Of a DNA stretch of 42,385 nucleotides, positions 10,618 to 22,600 are shown piece after piece. The stretch is from Ceraceosorus guamensis. Taxonomy: Eukaryota; Basidiomycota; Exobasidiomycetes; Ceraceosorales; Ceraceosoraceae. The notes below the pieces were generated by a model, which saw nothing but the letters and a program-made list of their open reading frames with translations, searched no databases and had not been told where the DNA came from. Within the stretch, counting starts at the first letter, position 1, and the number at the start of each line of letters is the position of its first letter. Both the position numbers and the translations under genes were made by a program. The stretch spans positions 1 to 42,385 of the forward strand of contig NW_020290117.1 in assembly GCF_003144195.1 (NCBI RefSeq). The letters run 5' to 3'.

Positions 10618-10817
10618 CTGCTCCGTCGTGGCAGGGTGAGAGTGGAAGGCTTGGTGTGAGTGAGCAGAGGCCTCGTATGAATGGACCTGGAGGCGAAGCA
10701 CGAAGCAGGTTGATAGGGTGAGGAGAGGCTAGAGAAGAGAAAGAGACTGGCACTTTCACTCGACGCTTTCCCAGGCCCCTTCGGACAATTCTTTTTCGTG
10801 TTTCCAGATCTGTGCAT

Positions 10818-10846
10818 CCGCCGCCGCCGCCGCCGCCGCCGCCGCC
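10818..10846. repeat. CCG triplet repeat
   Basis: About nine and a half tandem CCG units, 200 bases upstream of the MFS start. Probably within the 5' UTR or promoter; no function seen. Confidence 0.85.
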
Positions 10847-11043
10847 CGTCGTCGCCAACAAGACATGACGTCCCTTTCTGCTGCTGCACCCTACAGTAAC
10901 CCTCCCCATCTCCACCCCGCCACGGCGGTACCTCCTGCTGCTCAGAAACAAAAATCACAAATCTCATCCTCATCTCCGCGTGTGCGCGGCACCCCAGCAT
11001 GCACGCTTAGCGCATCGCATATGAAAGTCACGAGTAAAGTGCC

Positions 11044-11064
11044 TGCTGCTGCTGCTGCTGCTGC
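11044..11064. repeat. CTG triplet repeat
   Basis: Seven tandem CTG units in the divergent promoter region, 300 bases upstream of the thioesterase start. Confidence 0.85.
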
Positions 11065-11370
11065 ACTCACAGCACTCGATCGTGACTCACGGCTGATGCG
11101 CAAGCCACAACAGCGGCAGCAGCTGCAGCACACATGCAGGATTCAGTCACTCGTCAGCAATAGCAGCGTCGTGAGGGTGCCGGTACGTATACTTGCATGC
11201 TTCACTTGCCTCCTCCCGTCATGCCGCACTCCACCATTCACATCATATTCACATTCGTGATTGCATGCGCGGTGGTCCAAGCTTTGCACGCGCAGTCTCA
11301 TTCACCATCATCATCATCAGCTCCTGCCTGCAGCTCGTCTAGCTGCGCTCGCACCCACTCTAGCATCACC

Positions 11371-12780
11371 ATGGTCACACTTCAACGCTTCGCCAGCCTA
11401 TGGCTCGTCCTCGCGAGCGTGCTGAGCTTCTCTCGAACGACCTCAGCTTCGCCACTATTCGGGCCATCCTACCACCCCGTGGTCATCTGGCACGGTCTAG
11501 GAGACTCGGCCTACTCCGAAGGCATGCAATCTTTTGCTCAATCCCTCAAAGACGCTTTTCCAGGCATTTTCGTCCACCTAGCGCACGTAGGCGACGATCT
11601 CTCTTCTGACCAAAAGGCCGGCTTCTTTGGCGATTTGAGCAAACAGCTGCCACTGATCTGCAAGCAGATCGAAGATGTACCCGAATTAGAGGATGGATTC
11701 GACGCGATCGGATTCAGTCAAGGCGGTCTGTTTATGAGAGCGTACGTGGAGAGGTGCCAGAACGCTCCTCCGGTGAGAAATCTGGTCACTTTTGGCAGCC
11801 CTCAGAATGTGAGTCTCGGTAGAAGCGTCGTGTTCAGAGGCAAGGTCTGTCCAGCGATCGTTATCGCCCCGACTTTCACACGCGCGCACCCATCTGGCTG
11901 GCCATGGAGCTGAAAACTTCCGTGTCGCCTCGTGCGTGACTCTCACACACCGCACAGGGCATTAGCGACCTTCCAGCTTGCACTGGCTTGCTCTGTCGCC
12001 TTGCCGAGGGTGCTCTTCGCGGTGGAGTGTACACCGACTACGCTCAAACGAATGTAGTGAGCGCTCAATTCTACCGTGATCCTCGCAGCGAGACGGGTTA
12101 TCCAGCCTACTTGGAGCACAACCGTTTCCTTCAAGACATCAACAACGAGGTCTCGATCAACAAGGACTACAAGAAGCAGATCATCAGTCTGGAATCCTTG
12201 GTTTTGCTTCAATTCAGTCAGGATAAGACGATTGTGCCAAAGGAGAGCAGCTGGTTCGGTGCCTATCCCCTGTACAACCAGACCGAATCGGAAACCGCAG
12301 ACGAGCCAAAGGCTCAGCCTATCCCGCTCAAGCAAACTGCGCTGTATACGCAGGACCGTCTGGGCCTCAAGACGCTGGACAAGCGAGGAGCTCTGGTCCT
12401 CGACGTCTGCAAAGGGTGCGTGGCTAGCGCTTCGCCGAGACGCGCGCAGCTTCAATCTTCCCCCCCAGATGCACTCACACTGCCCGCTTCTTCTCTTTCT
12501 CAGGCAACACATGCAGATCGATGTGGCGTGCCAACAGAAGGTGTTTGGCACGTACATTGGCACACCAGCGAGCTTCCGTCTCCTGCCTCGACCCATTCGC
12601 AATGCCTGGGCGTACTCATTGTACAACACTACGGGCCTGCGCGCAGCCTCGATGCCACCAGCGCTCAATCTGCTCCTCTTCCTGACGGCAATCACCCTCA
12701 TCAGGACCGTGTACCTTCTCGGCACTTTTGCACGCGCTTCGTATCAGAAGAGGCAAGAGGGCCAAATACGGCTTGCCTGA
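11371..12780 (+). CDS. PPT1: Palmitoyl-protein thioesterase 1, with a C-terminal membrane segment
   Basis: Removes palmitate from cysteines of proteins during their breakdown in the vacuole or lysosome. Exons 11371-11808, 11958-12415, 12504-12780; 390 aa. Residues 1-26 are a clear signal peptide (MVTLQRFASLWLVLASVLSF, then Ser/Thr). The fold starts at VVIWHGLGDSA (37-47); the nucleophile is Ser116 in GFSQG; catalytic Asp235 is in QDKTIVP, just before SSWFG as in animal PPT1; catalytic His301 is in GQHMQID. These positions are nearly the same as in human PPT1 (115, 233, 289). Odd: after the enzyme domain there are about 60 extra residues with a hydrophobic stretch ALNLLLFLTAITLIRTVYLL and a basic tail, so the protein may be membrane-anchored rather than soluble. 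Start chosen at 11371: ACCATGG context directly before the signal peptide; in-frame ATGs at 11197 and 11221 are alternatives. Confidence 0.95.
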
Positions 12781-13014
12781 AGTGTACGACTCGTCCGTCC
12801 CTCGTCCGACTCAGTGTATCACGTACTTGCCACGATCTCCACTTTTTCAATCACATCACCTCAAAATCCAAGACCTCATCGCTGCTGAGCGTTGATGATT
12901 GCAATGTGGGTGGTTACCGTGCATGCATTCGACCGTGTTCGGTCCACGTCGAGGCTGTGGCCGTTTGAAGCTACAACGCCGCCTCACGGGCTCTAGGGAT
13001 TTGTTTCCATCTTC

Positions 13015-14755
13015 TTATGCAGCGGGCTTCTTGATGCTGTGAGGAAGGGCTTTACATGTGAGCTTCGAAAAGATACTCCAAGTGAAGAGGGAGTTGCGCG
13101 GCGGAACTCACTTTCGCTCAGAAGCCTCACGGATGGCCCAAGTGAGCGCTGGAGGTAGGGAGACTTGGTCAATTCGTCGAGTCTTTTGCGTCGTGGGGAT
13201 TAGCCGCACTCACCATACGTCATGGCGGCGTCTTCGTAAGAAGAGAGGATAGGCGCAGAGCCTGGGCCCTTTTCGATGTTGTCGATCAAGTTTGCGACCT
13301 CGGAAAAGAATGGGTCATCGTTCTGGTACCTGATGACCTCTTCGTGATCATCTCCAGGTCGGCGCAGGTACAAGACAGGGGCATTGTATGGGTCCACGAG
13401 TCTCAAGCTGTATCCGTCGCAGATGACGTCCAATTCTGAGAGCATTGGAGGCCATGTCAGCCAAAGTATACTCGATCACTCGTGGTGGGGGCGGCACGCT
13501 CACCTGTCGCGTAGTTGAAACCGTGCAAGGCGACGGCGTGGGTCAAAGAGCCGACAGCGCCAGATTCGTACTTCCAAGAAGCACATGTGATACGAGGAAT
13601 GCGCTGGTCGGGCGTAATTTTGTCCTCGGCGATTGGGACCTTGGCAAGCTGGCCAGCAGGCTCAAAGTGCTCCAGCGAATGCGCCATGACGGTGCTCAGA
13701 TCCACCTCTCCTCCAAAGTATCGCGACAGGTCACAGAAGTGCGTCGCTTGTTCCACAATGGGACCGCACGACTGAGCCTTGTCCCACCAGTGGAAGTTGG
13801 CAGTATGCTCGTAAGCCATGACGTAGCGCGCGTTGGTGGCCATCACCTTGAGGTTATTCTCCTCGATGATCGCTTTCATCTTTTGCACTACCTTGAGGTA
13901 TCGAAGCATGTAGCCGACACTGACAATATTGCCAGCGTCTACCAAGCGCTTGGCAACATTGAGCGCTTGGTCCACTGGTCCAGTCGAGACAGGCTTCTCG
14001 ATGAAGATTCCTACATTAGGGAATGCGTCGATGATCTGCTTCTCGACGTCGCGTCCCTGCTCCTCGCGTCCACGGAAAGCGGGTGGTGAGCCGACCCAAA
14101 TGGCGCTATTGGAGAGGGCTCATCAGCGCCTTGCAGATACTGAGCTCACATCATAGCTCAAACACTCACCGAGGGGCGTGCTCTGGCTTGTGCTTGTCGA
14201 TAAAGTCCTTCATCGTGGGGTACACGATCGTATCCTTGTATGCACTCAGCACGAACGAGTCGCGCTTGATCTGTAGTGCTGCGTCGGCTCGTGCTGCTGA
14301 GGGGTCGATCAGAGCCACAACTTTAAGACGAGGGCCGAGCTTGTGTTCGAGACGGAAACTGTGGTTCCAAGGTCCCTCGTCCGATCCGAAGTTAATGTTT
14401 CCGCTACGATAGGGAGGGCGCGCTAGATTTAGGAGGCAAGGCAATTCGCAAATTTTCGAGCCTTGCTGTGCGAGACTCACGCTCCTACTATGACTACGTT
14501 GAAGTCATCTCCTGGCTTTGGTGGAGTCTGCTTATCCATCGCAGTGACGGCATGAGGATCGAACTCTCCGGAGGAGGTAACTGCAGCCGCAGGGGTAATT
14601 GCGCTCGAGTCGAATCGCTTGAAGGCTGGATTTGCAGACTTGACAGCGGCAGCCACGCCCAGACCAGCAGCTCTGGCGATCCCATTGCTGCCTGGCAATG
14701 CCCGAGATCGCAGTGAAGAGAGCGCTACGCGCTGGACAATGGGAGTGCGGAACAT
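13015..14755 (-). CDS. Gfo/Idh/MocA-family NAD(P) oxidoreductase, probably mitochondrial
   Basis: NAD(P)-dependent dehydrogenase of the sugar/inositol/bile-pigment type superfamily; substrate unknown. Exons: 14755-14481, 14403-14170, 14105-13504, 13435-13214, 13148-13112, 13036-13015; 463 aa. Residues 1-50 are Arg/Ser/Ala-rich without acids (MFRTPIVQRVALSSLRSRAL), a typical mitochondrial presequence. The Rossmann motif VVIVGAGNINFG (about 87-98) spans the first intron. LKVVALIDPSAARAD is the second strand with its acid, and GIFIEKPVS holds the family EKP signature (206-208). HFCDLSRYFGG matches the region of the substrate-binding His/Asp. The last two coding exons are very small, 37 and 22 nt. 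The stop is 234 bases from the convergent thioesterase. Presequence function and substrate are inference. Confidence 0.88.
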
Positions 14756-16014
14756 CTTGAGCTGGACGCTGCCGCAAAAGATAAGGTTGAGGTGGGCGAC
14801 GGGTTTAGATTGTAAGAATCGCTTGAGTGTGAGATTTAGAAGAGCGAGCCACACTTGAGAATCCAGAGAGCGCGTCTCGCGACGATGTCGATGACGGTGA
14901 GCGTCACGAGGAGAGGACAACCTCACACGCTGAGCGGAAGATCTGTTCGATGCCAACATATCTCAGAGCCTGTCGCTGCTGTTCGCAGCACCATCGTCAA
15001 GTTCCTGCAGTCAACCCCGTATGCACCTGCGTGCTGCAGTTGGCGCCAGCGCAGACGCCTCCCATGCAATGCACGTCGCCTAGCTCACACAACGCACCGA
15101 TCATGACCAGCAGCATATGCTAGCCTGCTCGTGCCTACATCAAGATCGAGCTCGTGCTGCATCAAGATCAGCTCATCGTCAAGAGGGAAGCAGAAGGCGG
15201 AAAGCAGAGGGTCTTGATCCGCAAGCAATCTCATCGCACCAGCGCACACAGCGTGCACAGCAGCAGCGCAGAACGAGTCCGTGCGCCCGCGCGCCGCGCG
15301 CTCAACACACAGCATATGCTGCTGCTTGCTCCGCCGCGGTGACCATGGCTGCCTACATGCATGCATGATTCTGCGTCAATATGCAATCAGCCGTCAGTCT
15401 GCCGCACACATCGCAGCAGAGGATCGAGGTTGAGGATCTCACACGCGCTGCTGCCGTGCAGCAGCAATCAAGTCTGCGCTTGACCCAAAAGTGATTGCTT
15501 GATGCCTTATTGCTTATAGGTGCACGAGCCAGGTAGGCTGACCTGCATGCCGCGATTGATGCGGGGGCGAAATGCAAGGCGACTTGAGCACCAGCAATTC
15601 AGCATGGCATGGCACATATATATTTAGACGAGGGTCTGCGCTGCTGCAGTCGACTGCGTGGCGCCCGCAGCTGGCTCAAGCTGCGCATATGTGGTCTGAT
15701 CGTGCATGTGACTGCCGTGCCTCGGCTGAACTCGAGGTCGTTCGGGACACGTTATCCCGACACCACACTCAGCACTCTTTTGACCGGCTGACAACTGCAT
15801 CACCCTCGCAACTGATGATGCCATCAATTTCATACCACGACATATATGGGGGAACGGCACAGAACCAGGCGAATTCCCATGAATGCTGCACACTACTTAG
15901 CAGTTCGACACTATCGGATCAGGCGATCTGCCGCCGCAGCGAGCCGGAGCAGGAGGGCGCTTGCTCGCTCATCATCGTGGCGCGGTCGACATGACCGACA
16001 AGCTAAGACTGAGT
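14756..16014. other. Intergenic between two minus-strand genes
   Basis: About 1.26 kb: promoter of the oxidoreductase and terminator of the ankyrin gene. It contains one CATGCATGCATG copy (15356-15367) and several GCAGCAG clusters (15110, 15258, 15455). The open frames here show no known family. I see no RNA gene. Confidence 0.55.
15356..15367. repeat. 12-mer CATGCATGCATG, copy 2
   Basis: Exact copy of the 12-mer seen at 5962 and 22589, here about 600 bases upstream of the oxidoreductase start. Confidence 0.8.
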
Positions 16015-19000
16015 CTAGTCCTGCTCGTCGGATATAGACACCTTGTAGCGGCAGTCAGATTTATCGAGTAAAGCCTTGGTGGCATACTGAACTTCTGACG
16101 CTGGTATGAGGATTCGAGGAGATCCCTTGGGCGTGTGTTGCAGCACCAGATCCACGATGTCCAGGCCAGGAACGCCGTCAAAGTCTTTCAGGTCGGCTTC
16201 TGCGCTTCCAAATTGCTGAAGCTGATCTTCGAGCTTGTTGATGATTGCTCCGCATGCGCTCGATAGTTCAGGGCTCATAGTAGGTGAGAGTGCGAGGGCA
16301 GATTTCAGATCTGCGATCTGCCCTGGCACGTTGCGGTGCAGCGCCTCCTTGCCTCGCGCGGCCAAGCGCTCTTGATACTCTTTCCAACTCAGCACTCCGT
16401 TTCGCAGATCGCAAACATCAGGCCAGCGAGGGATGCTTCTGTCTGTCGTTTCGTGATTCACTGATCGCTGAATCATCTTTCGCCTCAGCTTCTCGCCGGG
16501 CAGATCTCCCACCACATCCTCCCATCTCAAAAGGTCGAGCAAATCGAGACTTTTGCACTTAGACAAGAGGGTGCGGGTCCCAACAGCGTGCACATTGTTG
16601 ATCGCGAGAGCCAGAGGCGTGCAGCCAGCTACGTCTCTAGTCTTCAGAGCTCTGGCTACCGCCTCGTCGGGCAAGGCGAGCAGTTCCGCAGCTAGGCCGT
16701 CCTTCGCTACGCTGGACGAATTGATGTTCTGACCGTCCTGCAGCTCATCGAGATGTTTGGACGAGAGAAGCTCGTGCAGAGGTGTGCTGCCTCGTCTTGG
16801 CCCGGAAAGCGGACTTTGCGACACTAGATGACAGATGACGTCTCTGCCCAGCGCATCCTGCATCGCAGCAAATGCTTGCAAAGCAATACCAGGAATGGCG
16901 GTTCGTACCAGTGTGTGGAGAGCATTTAGACTGGGATAGCGTAAAGGATCCTCTTGAGCTCTTTTGCACACGAACAAAGATCAACGTGCATAGACTTACC
17001 CTTCATCATCCATTGCGAGCGGGTCGGTGCCATGTTTGACCAGCCATTCCAGTTCGTTCTTGAAGCAGCGAAGATCTTCTGCTGAGACCTCCGTCTTGCG
17101 AAGGAACTCGCGCAACACATAGAAGTACGGAGCAAACTTTGAATCTACGTCGCCGCGTAGCGGTGACTCCACCCACGAGGGTGTGAGAGAGGGAAATAGC
17201 TGATGCAGCAACTCGAAAGTGTCCAAGCGCCTGCTAGGTCTGATGGGCGATGCGGCGCTTCCGATTGGCGAGAGATACTTATCAACGTCGTCCACAGTGG
17301 CGCCTATGATCATAGCCAAGTGCTGCTCGGACTCCAAGTCAAATTGAGCGAGCGATCGTAGTTCTGTGTGAAGCTTACGCTGCGCATCGCCGTCCGCGAG
17401 GCCCTCTTTCAAATCGTTCTTGATGGCCTCGATACGCGCCGACAATAGGCAACGAACGTTTGAGTAATTATCTTGAGCCAGCCACCTGATACACTCGTGC
17501 GCTTGATATCTGCTCGCGAGCTCGAGCAAACGTGACGGAAGTATTGCAGCATTTCCCATGCTGCTTCTGGTCGGACCTTCTCTGGCCCAATCACGCTTGC
17601 GCCTTCCGTGCACGAGAAGCCCTGGATAGTAAGAGTTCGCGCTTTGCGCAATCAGGATCTCATCACCTTCCTCTTCCTCATCGCTTTCTGGCTGGGCACT
17701 GGCGGCGGTCTGATACGACCGTGTCGTGCGAAGCAGTACCCTCAACTGTTCGAATGAGCAACCTGCATGTACCAAATAGTGCTTGAACAATGTCGGTTTA
17801 TCGCAAAGCAGCGCGAGCGAAAGACCCAGCACGAGACCGGCGCCACTACTTTCCAAGAACGGGTCTTCGTTTGTGCAAAACGGCCGCGAGAAGATTCAGC
17901 GAAAAGTTCGGCCTTGATCTGCAGCTCCACTGAGGACTATGCTCACCCTTGGTGCTTGCAGAGACTGCCGTCACCATCTCGCAGATGCGATCTGTCGACT
18001 CGGGATCTTTCTCGATGGCGCGCTTGACCGCCGGAATCCAGTCAATGTTGTCCACGAGGTCAGTCGGAGATGTGAGGGATTCCAAACTCTTCTGAGGCGG
18101 TTTTGCCGCATCCTCGTCAACCTGATCAAGTTGCTTCTTGGGCTCGTCTTCAACAATGTCGAGATTCGATTCATCGTCTGGATGAGAGCATGTAAGCGGG
18201 AAAGTAGCGCCTTCGATCTGAGTTGCACCAGTCAGACTCACCACTATCATCATAATTGTAACCCATCGAGTAAGAAGTCTTGGGCTGCTCCGACCTTTTA
18301 AACTGCTGAGCGCTGATGCGCAGAATGGTCTGGGCGACTTGCCACCTGCTGCAGCCCACTGCAACATCAAGTAGCGTCTGCTTGGTGCTCGGGCCTCGCA
18401 GACCGTAGCAGATCGCTGCGGGAACCTCTCGTTGCAACAATTTCGTCACTGTTTCATTTTCTCCGCGTACTACTGCATCGAAAACCCGGCGGCAGGTATC
18501 GATCTGGGCGACAGCAACGGGCTGCGAATTGCGCTGCATCGTGTAGTGTGTTCCGCCATTGAGCAGATAGAACTGGATTTGACTCTCTCCAAGCGAGTCA
18601 GCACTGGAGAGCAAGTCATCGACTACCTTCTTGCTCGCGTCCGCAGAGTTGTAAAAGAGCCGTCTACGTCCACGCAAATATTGAGACTGCACTTCATCTT
18701 TGAGTGGCGGCTCGAAAACGAGACCTGACCACGGCTTTGCGCCTCTCTGTAAAATTGCTCTTCGCGCTTCTGCCACAAATGTCAGAAGCGGGGCTCGATG
18801 ATTTGATGGAGTCTGCTTCTTCGGGGAGAGAAGTCGCGCCTTGTCCTGCGCGCTTCGGAGGGCGAACTCGTACAAATTTTGAGGCTGGCCTTCCATCTTT
18901 TCCGCATTCGGTACAGCATTCCGCTCGTCTTCTCCAGGCGGAATCAAGCCATCCAACTCATCGAGAATGGAGAGGGGCTTGACAGGCTGGTCCGTCTCCT

Positions 19001-22000
19001 CATCTATCTTAGTGATACCGAGGTGCATCATGTGAGGCAGAGCGGTGATAGGGAGATCATTGTCAGCAGCAAGAAGCAGGTAGAAGCCCAGATTGGCTTG
19101 CAGCAGCGAAGCTGCGAGGGGCTGGATTGTTGTGACAAGGCTGCTAGCCTGGCATGTGACAGAAACTGCGGCTCATTAGCATTTGTCACCAAGACAAAGC
19201 CTTCGTGGCAAAGCTGCGCACCTGTACATAATTATAATTGTCTTTCCGCACAAGCGAGCAATTGCGGCCGGCCCCATATTCTTCGCCCGTGATGTGGGCT
19301 TTGGCACCTGCAGCTAGTAGCAACGCGGCCGTTCCGAGCTGACCGGTGAGGAGGGCGAGGCTCAGCGAAGATGTCACAGCGAAATCGCTGTAAGAACGAC
19401 CTTGAAAAAGTGCAAAGGTGGCTGCAAATTCGGCACGCTGTGCATCCAGCTCCAGCAATGCTGCTACCAAACGCTGACGCCCTGCCAGAACGAAAGCCGT
19501 GAACGCAAGCATGGTCGACTTGACTTGATTGCGACTTGCTTTGTGCAGCGTCATCCTTGAGCTGGAGGAGCCGGCTGCTAGCAAAACTTTGATCACTACG
19601 ATTGCAGCTTCGTCTTCCGGAATTAGCACAGCAGCCATGAGAGGATGCACCCCAGCTACTGCCATGTTCGGTGATGCTCCTGCGTCCAACAATATCTTGA
19701 CTGTTTCTGGGTCTCCGCTCGTCACAGCGTAATGCAAGGCAGGCAGCCCAGTCTAGAATGTGTGCGAGAATACTTGTCAGCGTTGTGGCGACATGTGCCG
19801 CGGATCTTCAAACTCACATCCCAAGCGTAGTCCTCGAGCGCGATGACATCTGGTGTCTCGACCTCTTGGGGAATACCTTCCTGTTGAACCTCCTCGTTCC
19901 TCGACTTGTTTGGGCGCTTGACAAGCACAGCTTCGTCATCCTCTGAATCCTGGTCTTCATTCGCAGAGTGTCGATCTCCGTCGTCGGAAGCCTCATCTTC
20001 AGCATCACTTTCCTCGCTCTGCTTCTTGACTATCTGGGCTGCATCGTCGGAGGCCGATTGTGTGCGCTTCTTCTTCGTGGCATCCTTTTCCAACGCTGCA
20101 GCTTCGTTCGCGTTGCTTCTCATGAGCATGGATTGCACAACGGTGGCGTTGCCCTGCTCAGCTATCGAACTCGAAAAAGAGCATTTGTGAGTGATTTCAG
20201 AGCTTCTGACCTGCTTCTCGCACTTACCAGCTAAAATGAAGGCCGATCTGCCATCTGCGAGACGGGAAGTAAGACGGGCACCAAGCGAAACAAGTGTGAC
20301 TGCGACTTTGGTCTTTCGCTCGAGAATGGCCAGATGCAAAGGGGTCCGACCCGATTGATCACGGCTGAGCAGCACCTTCCTAGCTGCATCTTCGCCTCCT
20401 GAGCACAAACGATGTATGCACTCGAGATCCCCGTCCAGCACAGCTTTCATCATCATTTGAGCGCTGGTCATGTATGCTTGCTGGAGAAAGGCGTGATTGG
20501 TCTTGTTGGCTGTTGTTTTATAGACGCGCCACTACCACCGCAACTCACCATCGTCCAGTCATCGTCGGTAAGGGGCTGGAAGGAACCGCTCATCAGCTGA
20601 CGTCCAGGCTCCTCCTTGATAAATCTGTGCAGAGGGGAGCATTCTCAGTACAGCAACGATGCGGAGCTTACAAACAGGGAATTGGTGCGCACTCAATGCG
20701 CCCGCGGACATAGTCTTTGCACCGCTCTTCAAAGACTTCTTTCTGCTCCGAGGACTGCGCTTCCGGGCAAAGCTTGCAGCAGTCCTCCATGCACTCCTCG
20801 ATGGTTCCAAAGAACGCGGGGTGTCTGTGTAGACCAAGGAGGGGTTTGTTCTGCGAGAAGATGTGAGTCAGAAGCGACGAGTGTGAGCGTCTTCAACCAA
20901 CTCACCTTCTCGTTCCACGCTGCGTTCAATACAACATCGGTCCGATAAAGCAGCTTTTCGATTCGAGCGGCCTGCCATCTGGGACCATACGGCAAGTGAA
21001 AAGCTGTGCTGGGAGCATCGTAGTTGGACGTTGCAAGGCTTGCAAGCCATTGTCCTCGCTCAGTCCCCTTCTTCAAATCACCTGAAAGGGTATTGCGTTG
21101 GCGAGACCACTTTTGCTGCCAGGAAAGCTCTGGTCGGGACCTGTCCTTGCGGCGCTGATCCAAGAAAGCATCTCTGTCGTTCTGGCTCCTCATCTTCTCA
21201 AGGACTAGCAATAGTGCGAGGCCTTTGATGCCGAGCGGTGTGCGCTCGTAAATAGAGGGATCGATGTCGGCGCGGCGCAAATGAGGCACGTAGATCTCAA
21301 AGCCGCGCTCCGCGTACTTGGTTAGGCGCACCTCGTATGACGGAGAGCGTCTTGTCATGTCAACAGTGTTACTCTGGGTGATCAGACTGATCAAGGCTCG
21401 AGGTGCGGCCAAGACTCGCTTGCCGTCGAAACCGACTGCGGAGCTGTCGACATCAAAACCCATCAGGATCTCTGCTGGACTAGAGTAGAGTCGAAGAACA
21501 AACTGCACGTGACGGTGGGGGTACTGGCTTACCAGAGTGATGGCATGTTTGGAGCGAATGCAGGTGATATCCCACGGAATTGCGTCGGCGATGAGCTGAG
21601 CGATGCGAGCGATCTTTGCTTTGGCAGTCTCGTCATCGGCCATTCCGTACAGAAAGACGTCAATGTCGCTGCCACGGCAGGGCCCACGTTCGTGCAAGTA
21701 ACGACGTAGTTCGCGTCTGGACTTTTTGCACTCTTGTGGGAGCGGCGTAAGCGCCGCAAGCACCGACCCGCCGGCGACGAGCACCCCTTGCCAGTCCTTT
21801 TCGTGCAGCAGCGCGAAGGCGTTCTCGGTCAGTATGTTGAAAGCCTCACGAAATTCATCTTGACTCGCAACGGCGGGGCTTCCATGCGGCCGGCGATCCG
21901 ACTCAGGCAGAGGGAGCACGTGTTGAGCATCCGTGCGTGTGGGATTGGTGCGTGGTCCACCGGGAATAGCGACAATTTTGGGCTGCTGACTCGATGCATC

Positions 22001-22385
22001 TGCCTCGACCAGACGTCTTCGTGTCTTGAAGATGGATCCGTTGGCGTCCGCGGTTGCCTCGCCATGCACATCGACTAGGCCGACGCATGGAGCCAAGGCT
22101 TTGATCTCTAGGCTCGTGCGAGCTTGAGCCCATACGCGGCGCAGATCTTCCTCGTGCTATAGATGTTGCAAGGATGTCAGCTAAGCAGCATCGCTAGACA
22201 CTTGCAAGACCCGTAGGCTCACTCGCCTTCAGGCTTGGAGACAACGCAGAGTCGACATCGTCGCGAGGCTGCGCAGTGGCCTCTGGTGGGAACTTGATCG
22301 CAGCAAGCCGGGCGAGGAAGGCAGCACCCTCTTCTGGCTGTCCTTCCGGTTTACCTTTGCTCAAAGGCTTTGAAAAGAAGGACAT
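16015..22385 (-). CDS. Giant nucleotidyltransferase-like plus ankyrin-repeat protein
   Basis: Eleven exons model 1,906 residues: 22385-22227, 22156-20906, 20850-20693, 20624-20549, 20480-20228, 20161-19818, 19752-19222, 19148-18242, 18177-17947, 17864-17000, 16960-16015. The N-terminal part looks like a nucleotidyltransferase fold: GVLVAGGSVLAAL (GGS at 182-184), then GSDIDVFLYG with Asp217 and Asp219, and a candidate third acid in MGFDVDSSAVGFDG (288/290). A Cys-containing linker follows (HPAFFGTIEECMEDCCKLC) and PGRQLMSGSFQPL. Ankyrin-type repeats are at about 590 (GRTPLHLAILERK), 749-790 (LPALHYAVTSGDPETVKILL) and 1640-1710 (GSTPLHELL, GCTPLALAI). Residues 650-740 are acidic/basic, disordered and perhaps nuclear. 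Function unknown: a tailoring enzyme that adds nucleotides to an ankyrin-bound target is possible but inferred. Weakest joins: the first intron (needs a GC donor) and the acceptors before exons 10 and 11 (GAAG, AAAG). Confidence 0.78.
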
Positions 22386-22588
22386 TCTGACTTGCACCAC
22401 CCGGGACGAAGAAGGCAGTCTTACAACGGATGATCGTGGTGGCGGAGCAGCTCAGTATTGAGGTGCGCAGCTGCCTTTTTGACGATCCGATCGAGTCGTG
22501 ATACGAGCGCAAGTCAAAAAGTTGTGAGTCTGCGTGCGAGCTGTTGATGGACGGCACGAAGCAGGCCAAATCACAAAAGGGTGCTTGC

Positions 22589-22600
22589 CATGCATGCATG
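22589..22600. repeat. 12-mer CATGCATGCATG, copy 3
   Basis: Exact copy of the 12-mer at 5962 and 15356, about 200 bases upstream of the nucleotidyltransferase-ankyrin start. Confidence 0.8.

Larger units (their letters stand above)
10618..11370. other. Divergent promoter region, MFS transporter and PPT1
   Basis: About 750 bases between the starts of the intronless MFS gene (minus) and the thioesterase (plus). It contains a CCG triplet run, a CTG triplet run and a few TCACGA/GACTCA words (11028-11145). The frame of the thioesterase is open upstream to an ATG at 11197, so a longer N-terminus is possible in principle. Confidence 0.6.
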
